Shown: positions 17,247 to 26,065 of the stretch, piece by piece
Numbering within the stretch: the first letter of the stretch is position 1
How the letters are laid out: every line of letters starts with the position of its first letter
Source of the DNA: Rugamonas violacea
GTDB lineage: Bacteria > Pseudomonadota > Gammaproteobacteria > Burkholderiales > Burkholderiaceae_D
NCBI RefSeq assembly: GCF_016461825.1
Contig: NZ_JAEMNU010000003.1
Span: 78,904-110,953 of the forward strand
Direction: 5' to 3'
Length of the DNA: 32,050 nucleotides
Notes under the pieces: model-generated
What the model was told of the DNA's origin: nothing
Seen by the model: only the letters and a program-made list of their open reading frames with translations
Database searches by the model: none
Position numbers and translations under genes: made by a program

Positions 17247-18629
17247 ATGACGGTCAATGATATTCCCTTAATTTCGTTTTTCCAGCGGGTGCTCGACCCC
17301 CTGATCATCATGGGTACGCAGTACCTGTTTTCGATGCTGTTCGGCGTGCCCTTTACCGGCTACTCGATGGTGTTGATGGTGCTGGCGTTCTACATCTCGA
17401 CCTCGGTCTACGAGCACGTCGATCCTTACCGCACCTGGCGCAGCGGCCGCATGCTGGCCTACGCGCGCGACATCCTGGTCGGCTGGACGGTGACGGTGGC
17501 GGTGCTGGTGCTGATCGGCATGGTCAGCGGCCTGTCCTACCACTATGACGAGAACGTCATGCTGGCCTGGTTCGTCTGCACCCCCTTCCTGTTGCTGTCG
17601 AGCCACTTGGCGGTGCGCAGCATCGGCTCCGGTCCGGGCAAGGCCAGCGAGGTGCGCTCGGTGGTCATCATCGGCGCCAACGACGTCGGCGTGAAGTTCG
17701 CCTCGGTCATCGAGCGCAACCCCAACCTGTTCATGAGCGTGCGCGGTTACTTCGACGACCGCACCGAGGACCGCCATCCGCCGCACATGAGCCACCCGAT
17801 GCTCGGCAAGATGTCCGACATCGCGCTGTTCGTGCGCACCCACCAGATCAAGATGATCTTCATCAGCCAGCCGATCTCGGCCCAGCCGCGCATCCGCAAG
17901 CTGCTCGACGAGCTGCAGGACACCACCGCCTCGGTCTACTTCCTGCCCGACATCTATGTGTTCGACCTGATGCAGGCGCGCTTCGACAACGTCGGCGGCA
18001 TGCCCGTGATCGCCATCTGCGAGTCGCCGTTCACCGGCTTCAACAGCATGGTCAAGCGCGGCAGCGACATCGTGCTGGGCCTGCTGATCCAGGTGATGTT
18101 GTTGCCGATCATGTTGTTGATCGCCATCGCCGTCAAGCTCAGCTCGCCCGGCCCGGTGATCTTCCGCCAGCGCCGCTACGGCCTGTACGGCGAGGAGATC
18201 ATCGTCTACAAGTTCCGCTCGATGACGGTGGCCGAGGACGGCTCGAAGGTGGTGCAGGCGACCAAGAACGACCAGCGCCTGACGCGCATCGGCGGCTTCC
18301 TGCGCCGCAGCTCGCTCGACGAGCTGCCGCAGTTCATCAACGTGTTGCAGGGCCGCATGAGCATCGTCGGGCCGCGGCCGCACGCGGTGGCGCACAACGA
18401 GCAGTACCGCAAGCTGATCAAGGGTTACATGCTGCGCCACAAGGTCAAGCCGGGCATCACCGGCTGGGCCCAGGTCAACGGCCTGCGTGGCGAAACCGAG
18501 ACGCTCGACAAGATGGAGGCGCGCATCAGCTTCGACCTGGACTACCTGCGCAGCTGGTCGCTGTGGCTCGACCTGTGGATCATCCTGCGCACGGTCAAGG
18601 TGGTGTTGAAGCGCGAAAACGCCCATTAA
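17247..18629 (+). CDS. Undecaprenyl-phosphate sugar-phosphate transferase (WcaJ/EpsB-type)
   Basis: 460 residues. An N-terminal set of membrane helices (about 15-130), a Rossmann-like central domain (VVIIGANDVGVKFASVI near 145), then the bacterial sugar transferase domain from about 265: a membrane re-entrant helix, RQRRYGLYGEEI, YKFRSM, SSLDELPQ with Asp358/Glu359, GPRPHAV and KPGITGWAQVNG. It would transfer a hexose-1-phosphate, probably glucose, from UDP-sugar to undecaprenyl phosphate, starting repeat-unit assembly on the inner face of the inner membrane. The sugar is inferred from the WcaJ-like full-length architecture. After its stop comes a gap of about 360 bases with promoter-like elements, so epsD likely begins a new unit. 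Confidence 0.9.
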   Translation: MTVNDIPLISFFQRVLDPLIIMGTQYLFSMLFGVPFTGYSMVLMVLAFYISTSVYEHVDPYRTWRSGRMLAYARDILVGWTVTVAVLVLIGMVSGLSYHYDENVMLAWFVCTPFLLLSSHLAVRSIGSGPGKASEVRSVVIIGANDVGVKFASVIERNPNLFMSVRGYFDDRTEDRHPPHMSHPMLGKMSDIALFVRTHQIKMIFISQPISAQPRIRKLLDELQDTTASVYFLPDIYVFDLMQARFDNVGGMPVIAICESPFTGFNSMVKRGSDIVLGLLIQVMLLPIMLLIAIAVKLSSPGPVIFRQRRYGLYGEEIIVYKFRSMTVAEDGSKVVQATKNDQRLTRIGGFLRRSSLDELPQFINVLQGRMSIVGPRPHAVAHNEQYRKLIKGYMLRHKVKPGITGWAQVNGLRGETETLDKMEARISFDLDYLRSWSLWLDLWIILRTVKVVLKRENAH

Positions 18630-18779
18630 CAGAAGCTTAAGTTTTTACGGCGAGAATCATGCCTCGGCCAGCGGGAAAGCTCGCCCGGCGCCTTGACATA
18701 CGTTAGAATTTGGCGTGGCCGCGGGCCTCCGCCGGCGGCGCCGGGCGGGCGCCCGCATAGCGCCGAATTCTTTACAAGA

Positions 18780-18821
18780 TTGACAAGTCTGTTGACAGGA
18801 TGCATACTTCCAACATGCTAT
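18780..18821 (+). promoter_or_regulatory. Overlapping promoter candidates before epsD
   Basis: Two TTGACA boxes lie 12 bases apart. The first (18780-18785) is followed after 17 bases by CATACT (18803-18808). The second (18792-18797) is followed after 18 bases by TGCTAT (18816-18821). Either would give a leader of about 170-180 bases before the epsD start, much of it very GC-rich with palindromes. The gap 18630-18779 holds a further isolated TTGACA at 18693 and GC-rich inverted repeats but no gene. Confidence 0.5.
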
Positions 18822-18850
18822 TTTTGTGATTTTCTGTTACTTTTTTGTGA
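18821..18850 (+). repeat. Direct repeat TTTTTGTGA, 21-base spacing
   Basis: TTTTTGTGA occurs at 18821-18829 and again at 18842-18850, exactly 21 bases (two helical turns) apart, just after the candidate -10 boxes. Such phasing is typical of a regulator binding one face of DNA. TGTGA is also a CRP/Clp half-site, but no matching TCACA arm is present. Confidence 0.4.
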
Positions 18851-18990
18851 CGTTCTTGCTGAGGGGCACCTGCCGCGCCCGCTCGGACGGCGCGCCGCTC
18901 GCGGCGCCGGGCGCAGGCTGGATGGTCCGCATCGTGCCGCGCCCCCCGGGGCCGGCGACAACGCAGTGCAATAATATTAAAGGATTTATC

Positions 18991-19959
18991 TTGAGCCACT
19001 TTACCAACGCAAACGCCGTCCGTCCATCCCGCCGCACCCGTCCGGCCGCCCGCCAACGCCTGTTGTGCGCGGCCATGGTGCTGCTCGCCGCCGCCGGCTT
19101 GTCGGCCTGCGGCGACAAGGAAAAGAAACCGGGCCAGGCCCTGGTCAACGTCAACGGCGAAGAGATCACCGTGTTGCAGCTGAACGAGGAGCTGCAGCGC
19201 TCCGGCGCCAGCGCGACGCAACAGGAGGCGGCCAGCAAGCAGTTGCTCGAGTCGCTGATCGACCGTCAGCTGTTGCAGATCGAGGCCGGCCGCGAGAAGC
19301 TCGACCGCGACCCGAAAGTGATGCAGGCGATCGAACGCGCCAAGGCGCTGATCGTCGCCCAGGCCTACCTGCAGAAGCGCATCGGCACCGTGGCCCGTCC
19401 CACCAAGGAGGAGGTCGAGGCCTACTTCGCCAAGAACCCGACCTTCTTCGCCAACCGCAAGATGTTCGGCATGCAGCAGGTGGTGTTCTCCGGCAAGGAG
19501 GCCAACGAGGGCTTCAAGGGCGCCGTCGACGGCTTCAAGTCGCTCGACGAGGCCGCCGCCTGGCTCGACGCGCACAAGGTGCAGTTCAGCCGCGGCCAGT
19601 TGGCGCGCAGCACCGCCGACCTGCCGCCCGAGATGTCGAGCAAGCTGCTGGCCATGCCGAAGGGCCAGTTGTTCCTGGTGCGCGAGGGCGAGCGCACCAT
19701 CGTCAGCGTGATCAGCGAGGTCAAGGACGCGCCGGTGGCGCTGGACCAGGCCCGCGCGCAGATCGAGCAGTTCCTGCAGAACCAGAAGATGAAGGTGGCC
19801 ACCGACGCCGAGCTGGCGCGCCTGCGCGCCGCCGCCAAGATCGAGTACCTGAACAAGGCGCTGGCGAAAACCGAACCGGCCGCCGCCGCGCCGGCCGCCG
19901 CCAAACCGGCCGCCTCGACCGGCGACGCCAACGAGCGCGGCGTGGCCGGCCTGAAGTAA
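18991..19959 (+). CDS. epsD: EpsD-family peptidyl-prolyl cis-trans isomerase, lipoprotein
   Basis: 322 residues from a TTG start with AAAGGA (18979-18984) at ideal distance. The frame is open further upstream, but only this start gives a proper secretion signal. The signal peptide (RLLCAAMVLLAAAGLSAC) ends in a lipobox with Cys40, so the mature protein would be lipid-anchored. The rest matches SurA/parvulin-like EpsD proteins: VNVNGEEITVLQLNEEL near the start of the mature part, ESLIDRQLLQIEA, and a PPIase region with MQQVVFSGKEA, FSRGQLARSTADLPPEM and LFLVREGERTIVSVI. It is thought to help fold export proteins of the polysaccharide machine. The C-terminus is Ala/Pro-rich. epsE follows after 37 bases. 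Confidence 0.87.
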   Translation: MSHFTNANAVRPSRRTRPAARQRLLCAAMVLLAAAGLSACGDKEKKPGQALVNVNGEEITVLQLNEELQRSGASATQQEAASKQLLESLIDRQLLQIEAGREKLDRDPKVMQAIERAKALIVAQAYLQKRIGTVARPTKEEVEAYFAKNPTFFANRKMFGMQQVVFSGKEANEGFKGAVDGFKSLDEAAAWLDAHKVQFSRGQLARSTADLPPEMSSKLLAMPKGQLFLVREGERTIVSVISEVKDAPVALDQARAQIEQFLQNQKMKVATDAELARLRAAAKIEYLNKALAKTEPAAAAPAAAKPAASTGDANERGVAGLK

Positions 19960-19996
19960 GCCCTACGCCCCCTTATTTAACCGCATTGGAAAACAT

Positions 19997-20785
19997 ATGA
20001 AACGTTTAGGATTTTGGATCGCGGCGGCCTGTCTGGCGCTGGGCATGGGTGGCGTCAGCGCGGCCGACGTGCAGTTGGGCGCCGGCGACGTCGTCAAGCT
20101 GTCGGTGTACGGCAGCCCCGACCTGACCACGGAGACGCGCATCAGCGAGAAGGGCAGTCTGACCTTCCCGCTGATCGGCGAGGTCGCCGTCGGCGGCCTG
20201 TCGACCTCGGCCGCCGAGCACAAGATCGCCGAGCTGCTGGAAAAGGGCGGCTTCGTCAAGAAGCCCCAGGTCAACATCCTGGTCACCCTGCTGCAAAGCC
20301 AGCTGGTCTCGGTGCTCGGCCAGGTCAACCGCCCGGGCCGCTTCCCGATCGACGGCAAGCGTAGCATCCTCGACCTGCTGGCCCTGGCCGGCGGCATCGC
20401 CGCCGACGGCAGCGACACGGTCAGCCTGATCCGCAAGCGCGACGGCAAGGCCACCCGCGAGCAGGTCGACATCGTCGACATGGTGCGCAGCGGCGACATG
20501 AGCCGCGACTTCGAGCTGGCCGGCAACGACGTGCTGTTCGTCGAACGGGCCCAGCGCTTCTACATCTACGGCGAGGTGCAGCGCCCCGGCGTGTTCCGCC
20601 TCGAGCGTTCGATGACCGTGCTGCAGGCGCTGTCGACCGGCGGCGGCCTGACCCCGCGCGGCACCGAGCGCGGCGTGCGCATCAAGCGGCGCGACGCGGC
20701 CGGCCACCTGCAAGTGGTCGCCGCCAAGCACGACGACCTGCTGCTGCCCGACGACGTCGTGTACGTGCAGGAAAGCCTGTTCTAG
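19997..20785 (+). CDS. epsE: EpsE-type polysaccharide export protein (Wza/OPX family)
   Basis: 262 residues. A signal peptide (WIAAACLALGMGGVSA, cleavage near residue 22) is followed by the polysaccharide export domain (LGAGDVVKLSVYGSPDL, FPLIGEVAVGGLS) and two SLBB-type repeats (VSVLGQVNRPGRFPIDG; FYIYGEVQRPGVFRLE). There is no convincing lipobox, unlike Wza. Proteins of this kind form the periplasmic and outer-membrane exit channel and work with the EpsF/EpsG chain-length pair encoded next. The C-terminus (DDVVYVQESLF) lacks the long outer-membrane helix of Wza, so EpsL may supply the pore. That is inference. Confidence 0.9.
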   Translation: MKRLGFWIAAACLALGMGGVSAADVQLGAGDVVKLSVYGSPDLTTETRISEKGSLTFPLIGEVAVGGLSTSAAEHKIAELLEKGGFVKKPQVNILVTLLQSQLVSVLGQVNRPGRFPIDGKRSILDLLALAGGIAADGSDTVSLIRKRDGKATREQVDIVDMVRSGDMSRDFELAGNDVLFVERAQRFYIYGEVQRPGVFRLERSMTVLQALSTGGGLTPRGTERGVRIKRRDAAGHLQVVAAKHDDLLLPDDVVYVQESLF

Positions 20786-20842
20786 GCCGCGTCCCTGCCC
20801 GCCGCCTCCGCCCATTTTTTGCTTTGACATGAGAGTTCCATC

Positions 20843-22252
20843 ATGAATTTCACCCAGTTCCTCTTGATCCTGCGCGCGCGCAAAAAGATCATCCTGCTGA
20901 CCTTGCTCACGATCGTCGCGCTCACCGTGATCGTCAGCCTGCTGTTGCCGAAGACCTACAAGGCGACCTCGTCCGTAGTGCTGAACTACAAGGGTGTCGA
21001 CCCGGTCACCGGCCTGTCCATGCCCGGCCAGCTGATGCCCGGCTACATGGCGACGCAGATCGACATCATCTCCAGCAAGAACGTGGCGTTGCGCGTGGTC
21101 GACCAGCTCAAGCTGGCCGAGAGCCCGGCCGTCATCCAGCAGTTCAACGAGGCCACCGAAGGCAAGGGCACGGTGCGCGACTGGCTGGCCGACCTGCTGC
21201 TGAAGAAGCTCGACATCGTGCCGGCGCGCGAGAGCAGCGTCGTCGAGATCAGCTTCAAGGGCGCCGATCCGCAATTCGTCGCGGCCGTCGCCAACGCCTT
21301 CGCCGACGAGTACCAGAAGGCGGCGATCCAGCTCAAGGTCGATCCGATGAAGAAGGCCACGATCTACTTCAACGAACAGACCAAGCTGCTGCGCGACGGC
21401 GTCGAGGCGGCGCAGAGCCGCCTGTCGAAGTACCAGCAGGAGACCGGCATCGTCAGCCTGGACAACCGCCTCGACGTCGAGTCGAACCGCCTCAACGACC
21501 TGTCGGCCCAGTTGGTCATGGCGCAGGGTCAGCAAATGGAAGCGGCGTCGCGCCAGCGCATGGCGCAGGGCGCCAGCGGCGCCGAGTCGCCCGACGTGGC
21601 GGCCAATCCGCTGGTGCAGAACATGAAGGCGAGCCTGAGCGCGGCCGAGGCGAAGTTCGCCGAAGTGGCCCAGCGCCTGGACAAGAACCACCCGCAGTAC
21701 CAGTCGGCCAAGGCCGAGGTCGACCACCTGCGCGCCGACCTGAACAGCCAGATCCGCGCCACCTCCAACAGCGTCGGCAACAACGCCCAGATCCTCGGCC
21801 AGCGCGAGGGCGCGATCCGCGCGGCACTGGCGGCGCAAAAGGCCAAGGTGCTTGAACTGAACCGCACCCGCGACGAACTCAACGTGCTGCAGAAGGATGT
21901 CGAGAGCGCCCAGCGCGCCTTCGACGCCACCTCGCTGCGCCTGTCGCAGACGCGCATCGAGGGCCAGTCCGAACAGTCCGACGTGGCCCTGCTGAACCCG
22001 GCCGTGGCGCCGATCGAACCGTCCGGCCCGCGCGTCGTGCTCAACACCCTGTTGTCGATCTTCGTCGGCGGCTTCCTCGGTTTGAGCTTCGCCATGATCG
22101 CCGAGATGATCGACCGCCGGGTGCGCTCGGAGAACGACATCGTCGAGGTGCTGGAGATCCCCGTGCTGGGCACGATCAACTGGAGCGCGCCACCGCGCCG
22201 CTCGTTCAAGCTGCTCAACGCCCTGCTGCCCAGCCGCCTTCGTTTGAACTAA
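20843..22252 (+). CDS. epsF: EpsF-type chain-length determinant protein (Wzz/PCP family)
   Basis: 469 residues. A short cytoplasmic N-terminus, a first membrane helix (about residues 17-37, [20 protein letters not shown]), a large periplasmic part with long coiled-coil helices (about 170-390), and a second membrane helix near the C-terminus ([19 protein letters not shown]), preceded by the Pro-rich [12 protein letters not shown]. This is the standard polysaccharide co-polymerase layout and controls polymer length together with EpsG. The start has a typical spacing after epsE (57 bases). It lacks a fused kinase domain, which is provided by the next gene, 5 bases away. Confidence 0.92.
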   Translation: MNFTQFLLILRARKKIILLTLLTIVALTVIVSLLLPKTYKATSSVVLNYKGVDPVTGLSMPGQLMPGYMATQIDIISSKNVALRVVDQLKLAESPAVIQQFNEATEGKGTVRDWLADLLLKKLDIVPARESSVVEISFKGADPQFVAAVANAFADEYQKAAIQLKVDPMKKATIYFNEQTKLLRDGVEAAQSRLSKYQQETGIVSLDNRLDVESNRLNDLSAQLVMAQGQQMEAASRQRMAQGASGAESPDVAANPLVQNMKASLSAAEAKFAEVAQRLDKNHPQYQSAKAEVDHLRADLNSQIRATSNSVGNNAQILGQREGAIRAALAAQKAKVLELNRTRDELNVLQKDVESAQRAFDATSLRLSQTRIEGQSEQSDVALLNPAVAPIEPSGPRVVLNTLLSIFVGGFLGLSFAMIAEMIDRRVRSENDIVEVLEIPVLGTINWSAPPRRSFKLLNALLPSRLRLN

Positions 22253-22257
22253 ACATT

Positions 22258-23142
22258 ATGGACACTCCCATGAATCATGCTATGCCAGTGCCGAATGCGG
22301 CGACGCCCCCCACCCGCGACTCGAGCATCGGTGGCCTGCTGCTCGAATCGGGCAAGATCACCCCGGAAAACGCCGAGCGCGTGCTGCGCATGCAGCGCGA
22401 GTTGGGCATCCGCTTCGGCGAGGCGGCGCAACGGCTCGGCCTGATCACCGAGGCCGACATCCAGCAAGTGCTGGCGCGCCAGTTCGACTACCCCTACCTG
22501 CAGGCCAACGAGGGCAAGTTCTCGGCCGAGCTGGTGGCGGCCTATCAGCCGTTCAGCCCGCAAGTCGAGACGCTGCGCGCCATCCGTAGCCAGTTGATGC
22601 TGCGCTGGTTCGCCACCGGCCGCAAGTCGCTCGCCGTGATCAGCATCAACCCGGACGACGGCGCCGCGCTGTTCGTCGCCAACCTGGCGATCGTCTTCTC
22701 CCAGCTCGGCGAGCAGACCCTGCTGGTCGACGCCAACCTGCGCGCGCCGCGCCAGCACGAACTGTTCGACCTGAAGGGCCGCCAAGGCCTGTCGGACATG
22801 CTGGCCGGCCGCGCCGAGCTCGACGCCATCGCCAAGATCGACTCCTTCGTCGACCTGTCGGTGCTGTCGGCCGGCACGCTGCCGCCGAATCCGCAGGAGC
22901 TGCTCAACCGGCCCGCCTTCGGCGCCCTCAACGGCCGCCTGGAGAGCCGCTACGACGCCGTGCTGTACGACATGCCGGCGCTGGCGCTGGGCTCGGACGG
23001 CCTGGCCATCGCCGCCCGCGCCGGCGGCGCGCTGCTGATCGCGCGCAAGAACAAGACTTTGCTGGCCGATTTGAACACGGTGAGCCGCCAGCTCAGCTCG
23101 ACCGGCGTCAAGGTGGTCGGCTCGGTGCTGGTCGACTTCTAA
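22258..23142 (+). CDS. epsG: EpsG-type chain-length tyrosine-kinase-like protein with degenerate ATP-binding loop
   Basis: 294 residues. Residues 23-85 resemble the EpsG N-terminal domain (GGLLLESGKITPENAERVLRM; ITEADIQQVLARQFDYPYL), and 95-294 the BY-kinase/ParA fold (QVETLRAIRSQLMLRW, LAIVFSQLGEQTLLVDANLR, YDAVLYDMPAL). The Walker A loop should read like GEGKS/T but here is NPDDGAALF (131-139), with no Lys. Walker A' is LLVDANLR, where the second Asp of DxDxR is Asn. There is no C-terminal tyrosine cluster (it ends GSVLVDF). It is therefore probably a pseudo-kinase that still pairs with EpsF. Frame and neighbouring motifs are intact, so this is not a pseudogene. Confidence 0.86.
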   Translation: MDTPMNHAMPVPNAATPPTRDSSIGGLLLESGKITPENAERVLRMQRELGIRFGEAAQRLGLITEADIQQVLARQFDYPYLQANEGKFSAELVAAYQPFSPQVETLRAIRSQLMLRWFATGRKSLAVISINPDDGAALFVANLAIVFSQLGEQTLLVDANLRAPRQHELFDLKGRQGLSDMLAGRAELDAIAKIDSFVDLSVLSAGTLPPNPQELLNRPAFGALNGRLESRYDAVLYDMPALALGSDGLAIAARAGGALLIARKNKTLLADLNTVSRQLSSTGVKVVGSVLVDF

Positions 23143-23148
23143 GCCATC

Positions 23149-24054
23149 ATGTCGCCCATCACCGCACCGCCGCCGGCGCTCGCCGTCCGTCAGGCCATGC
23201 CCGAGTGGCTGCCGGTCCTGCTCGGCCTGCTTGTCATGTACCTGCCGACCTTTTACGACCTGCTCAACGGCGGCGTCTGGGCCAGCGAGGAGCAGGCCCA
23301 CGGCCCGATCATCCTGGCCCTGTCGCTGTGGCTGATCTACCGCCAGTGGCCGGCCGTGATGGCGCTCGGCGAACACCGTGGCGCCGTCGCCGGCTGGCTG
23401 ACCTTGGCCGTCGGCCTGGCGCTGTACGCGATCGGCCGCTCGCAGCAGATCCTGCTGGCCGAGATCGGCTCCTTCATCTGGGTGCTGGTCGCCGTGCTGC
23501 TGGTCAAGCGCGGCGGGACCGCCCTGCGCATGCTCTGGTTCCCCTTCTTCTTCATGCTGTTCATGGTGCCGCTGCCGGGCGCCCTGGTCGACATGCTGAC
23601 CATGCCGATGAAGATGGCGGTCTCCTACGTCACCGAACACCTGCTGTACCTGGCCGGCTACCCGATCGCCCGCAACGGCGTGATGCTGCAGATCGGCCAA
23701 TACCAGCTGCTGGTGGCCAACGCCTGCGCCGGCTTGCAGACCCTGCTCACGCTGGAGGCGCTCGGCCTGTTCTACCTGAACGTGGTGCGCCACACCTCGC
23801 CGTTCCGCAACATCACGCTGGCCCTGCTGATCGTGCCGATCTCGTTCACCGCCAACGTCATCCGCGTCATGGTGCTGACCCTGGTCACCTATTACTTCGG
23901 CGACGCCGTCGGCCAGGGCTTCCTGCACGGCTTCGCCGGCATGGTGCTGTTCGTCACGGCGCTGCTGCTGATCCTCGGCGTCGACTCGCTGCTGCAGTTG
24001 GCGGTCCGAAAATTCAAGGCGCCCGGCGCCGTCTCACCGGGAGTCCCGCAATGA
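23149..24054 (+). CDS. xrtB: Exosortase B (XrtB/EpsH)
   Basis: 301 residues with about eight membrane segments. The catalytic triad of exosortases is present: Cys193 in NACAGLQTL, Arg239 in FTANVIRVMVL and His260 in GFLHGFAG. Exosortases are inner-membrane transpeptidases that process PEP-CTERM sorting signals. The B type is defined by an eps setting like this one with EpsI downstream. No PEP-CTERM substrate is encoded in the window, so targets are elsewhere or the enzyme serves the polysaccharide machinery. It begins 6 bases after epsG and overlaps epsI by four bases (ATGA). Confidence 0.92.
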   Translation: MSPITAPPPALAVRQAMPEWLPVLLGLLVMYLPTFYDLLNGGVWASEEQAHGPIILALSLWLIYRQWPAVMALGEHRGAVAGWLTLAVGLALYAIGRSQQILLAEIGSFIWVLVAVLLVKRGGTALRMLWFPFFFMLFMVPLPGALVDMLTMPMKMAVSYVTEHLLYLAGYPIARNGVMLQIGQYQLLVANACAGLQTLLTLEALGLFYLNVVRHTSPFRNITLALLIVPISFTANVIRVMVLTLVTYYFGDAVGQGFLHGFAGMVLFVTALLLILGVDSLLQLAVRKFKAPGAVSPGVPQ

Positions 24055-24737
24055 AGAAGGTGATAGTGGCCAGTCTGGTCCTGGGCGGCGCCATGCTGTC
24101 GTCCGTGGTGCTGAGCCGGGTGTTGACGCCGACCGTCAGCCTGTCCAGCCAACAGGGCAAGCTCGATCTGCCCAGCCTGATCCCCGAGCGCTTCGGCGAC
24201 TGGCAGGCCGACCTGGGCGGCGCGGCGGCGATCGTCAACCCCGAGGTGGCCGCCTCGCTCAACGAGATCTACAGCCAGACGCTGAGCCGCACCTACGTCA
24301 ACGGCCGCGGCGAGCGCATCATGCTGTCGATCGCCTACGGCGACAACCAGAGCCGGCAGTTGCAGGTGCACCGGCCCGAGGTGTGCTACAGCGCCCAGGG
24401 CTTCAACGTGGCCGAGCTGGACAAGCAGGTGCTGCAGACCGGCGTCGGCGCGATTCCGGTGATGCAATTGGTGGCGCAGCAGGGTGGCCGCATCGAGCCG
24501 ATCACCTACTGGGTGCTGATCGGCCAGAAGGTGGTGCGCGGCAACATCGAGCAGGGCGTGGCGCGGCTCGGCTACGGCCTGTCCGGCGTCATCGCCGACG
24601 GCCTGCTGTTCCGCGTCTCGACCATCTCGGCCAGCAAGCAGGACGCCTACGCGATCGAGCAAGCCTTTGTCAGCAGTTTGATGGAGTCGATTCCCGCCGC
24701 CCAGCGCAAGCGACTGATTGGCCATGTCGGTGCTTGA
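24051..24737 (+). CDS. epsI: EpsI family protein, exosortase B-associated
   Basis: 228 residues. A single N-terminal membrane helix (VIVASLVLGGAMLSSVVLSRVL), then a soluble periplasmic EpsI domain: LIPERFGDWQ, VYxRTY-like SRTYVNGRGERIMLSIAYG, and HRPEVCYSAQGFNV, the conserved HxPExCY motif of the family. In some exosortases EpsI is fused at the C-terminus; here it is separate and translationally coupled to xrtB by the ATGA overlap. Its biochemical role is not established. ATG 24051 is firm because the same frame upstream is overlapped by xrtB. Confidence 0.9.
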   Translation: MKKVIVASLVLGGAMLSSVVLSRVLTPTVSLSSQQGKLDLPSLIPERFGDWQADLGGAAAIVNPEVAASLNEIYSQTLSRTYVNGRGERIMLSIAYGDNQSRQLQVHRPEVCYSAQGFNVAELDKQVLQTGVGAIPVMQLVAQQGGRIEPITYWVLIGQKVVRGNIEQGVARLGYGLSGVIADGLLFRVSTISASKQDAYAIEQAFVSSLMESIPAAQRKRLIGHVGA

Positions 24738-24764
24738 TGCCGGCTTAGTTTGGGGGTTGTTGCT

Positions 24765-26057
24765 TTGTTGAGGCATACGTTTTTCATGGGCCTGTCGACC
24801 GTCCTGCGACTGTTGACCGGCACCGTGGTGTTTATCATCCTGGCCCGCGCCTGGGGGCCCGAACCGTTCGGCGTGTTCATGTACGCCTTCACCTTGACCT
24901 CGCTCGCCTCGCTGCTGGCCGACTACGGTTTCGCCGCCCAGTTGATGCGCGAGGTGGCCAAGGCGCCGGAACAACTGGGCCGCCTGTTCGCCTCGGTCAC
25001 CAGCGCCAAGCTGATGATCCTGGCGCTGCTGCTGCCGCTGGCCGTGATCGCCACGCTGTGGCGCGGCGGTGGCGGCGAAGCGGTGGCGGTGTTCTGGCTG
25101 CTGCTGGTCGGCGGCCTGGTCGGCTCGTTCGCCGAGAGCTACATCGCCGTGTTCCGCGGCCTCAGCCGTTTTCACGAGGAAACCGTGATCATGGTCTGGG
25201 TCAACCTGCTGCACGTGCTCACCATCTGCGTCCTGTTGTGGCTGGGGAGCGGGGTGTTGGGCGTGGCATGGGGTATATTGGCGAGCCGCGTGCTGTTCCT
25301 GGTGATGGGCTGGCGCGCCTACCGGCGCCTGCGCCCCGGGCTGCCCGGCTTCCAGGTGGGCAGCGCGGCGCAGGGCTGGCAGTACCTGAAGAGCGGTTTC
25401 CCCTTCGCCGCCGAGTCCGGTTTCACGAACTTCCAGTCGCAGGCCGACACGCTGATCGTCAACTACTTCCTCGGCCCGGCGGCCGTCGGGGTGTACCAGG
25501 CCGGTCTGCGCCTGATGCAGGGCGCCAACAGTTTCGCCCAGGTGCTGAGCAACGTCTACATGACGACGATGGCGGGCAAGCTCGACGACGCCAGCCTGCT
25601 GCGGCGCTTCGGCAACCGCCTGTTCTACCAGATGTTGCTGATCGGCGCCCTGTGCTTCCTGGTCTTCACCCTGGGCGCGGCGCCGATCACCGCGCTGCTG
25701 TACGGCGCCAAATACAGCGCGCTGGTCGAACTGATGCCCTGGTTCGGCCTGGTGTTGCTGGCCCGCTACGTCGCCGCCAGCCACGGTGTGATCCTGTCGG
25801 CGATCGGCATGCAAACCCACCGCGTGCTGGCCATCGCCGGCGCGCTGACGGTGTTGTTCGCCGCCACGGCGCTGCTGGTGCCGCGACTGGGCCTGAAGGG
25901 CATGCTGCTGTCGTCGCTGTGCGCGGTGGTGGCGCTGGATCTGCTGTACATCTGGAGCCTGTCGCTGCGCAAGATGCCGCGCGGGCTGAGCCGACCGAAC
26001 GTGGCGCTGCTGCTGTCGATTCTGACCGCCAGCGCTTTATTAATGCACTATAAATAA
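24765..26057 (+). CDS. Oligosaccharide flippase (Wzx/MVF superfamily)
   Basis: About 430 residues with roughly 12 membrane helices. The N-terminus TFFMGLSTVLRLLTGTVVFIILARAWGPEPFGVF is typical of Wzx-type flippases, which move lipid-linked repeat units across the inner membrane. The start is uncertain. TTG 24765 (or 24768) has GGGGG 8-11 bases upstream and is preferred. TTG 24750 and ATG 24786 are possible. It follows epsI closely and precedes the pyruvyl transferase by 8 bases, so it belongs to the same unit. Substrate cannot be deduced from sequence. Confidence 0.87.
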   Translation: MLRHTFFMGLSTVLRLLTGTVVFIILARAWGPEPFGVFMYAFTLTSLASLLADYGFAAQLMREVAKAPEQLGRLFASVTSAKLMILALLLPLAVIATLWRGGGGEAVAVFWLLLVGGLVGSFAESYIAVFRGLSRFHEETVIMVWVNLLHVLTICVLLWLGSGVLGVAWGILASRVLFLVMGWRAYRRLRPGLPGFQVGSAAQGWQYLKSGFPFAAESGFTNFQSQADTLIVNYFLGPAAVGVYQAGLRLMQGANSFAQVLSNVYMTTMAGKLDDASLLRRFGNRLFYQMLLIGALCFLVFTLGAAPITALLYGAKYSALVELMPWFGLVLLARYVAASHGVILSAIGMQTHRVLAIAGALTVLFAATALLVPRLGLKGMLLSSLCAVVALDLLYIWSLSLRKMPRGLSRPNVALLLSILTASALLMHYK

Positions 26058-26065
26058 CAAATTTT

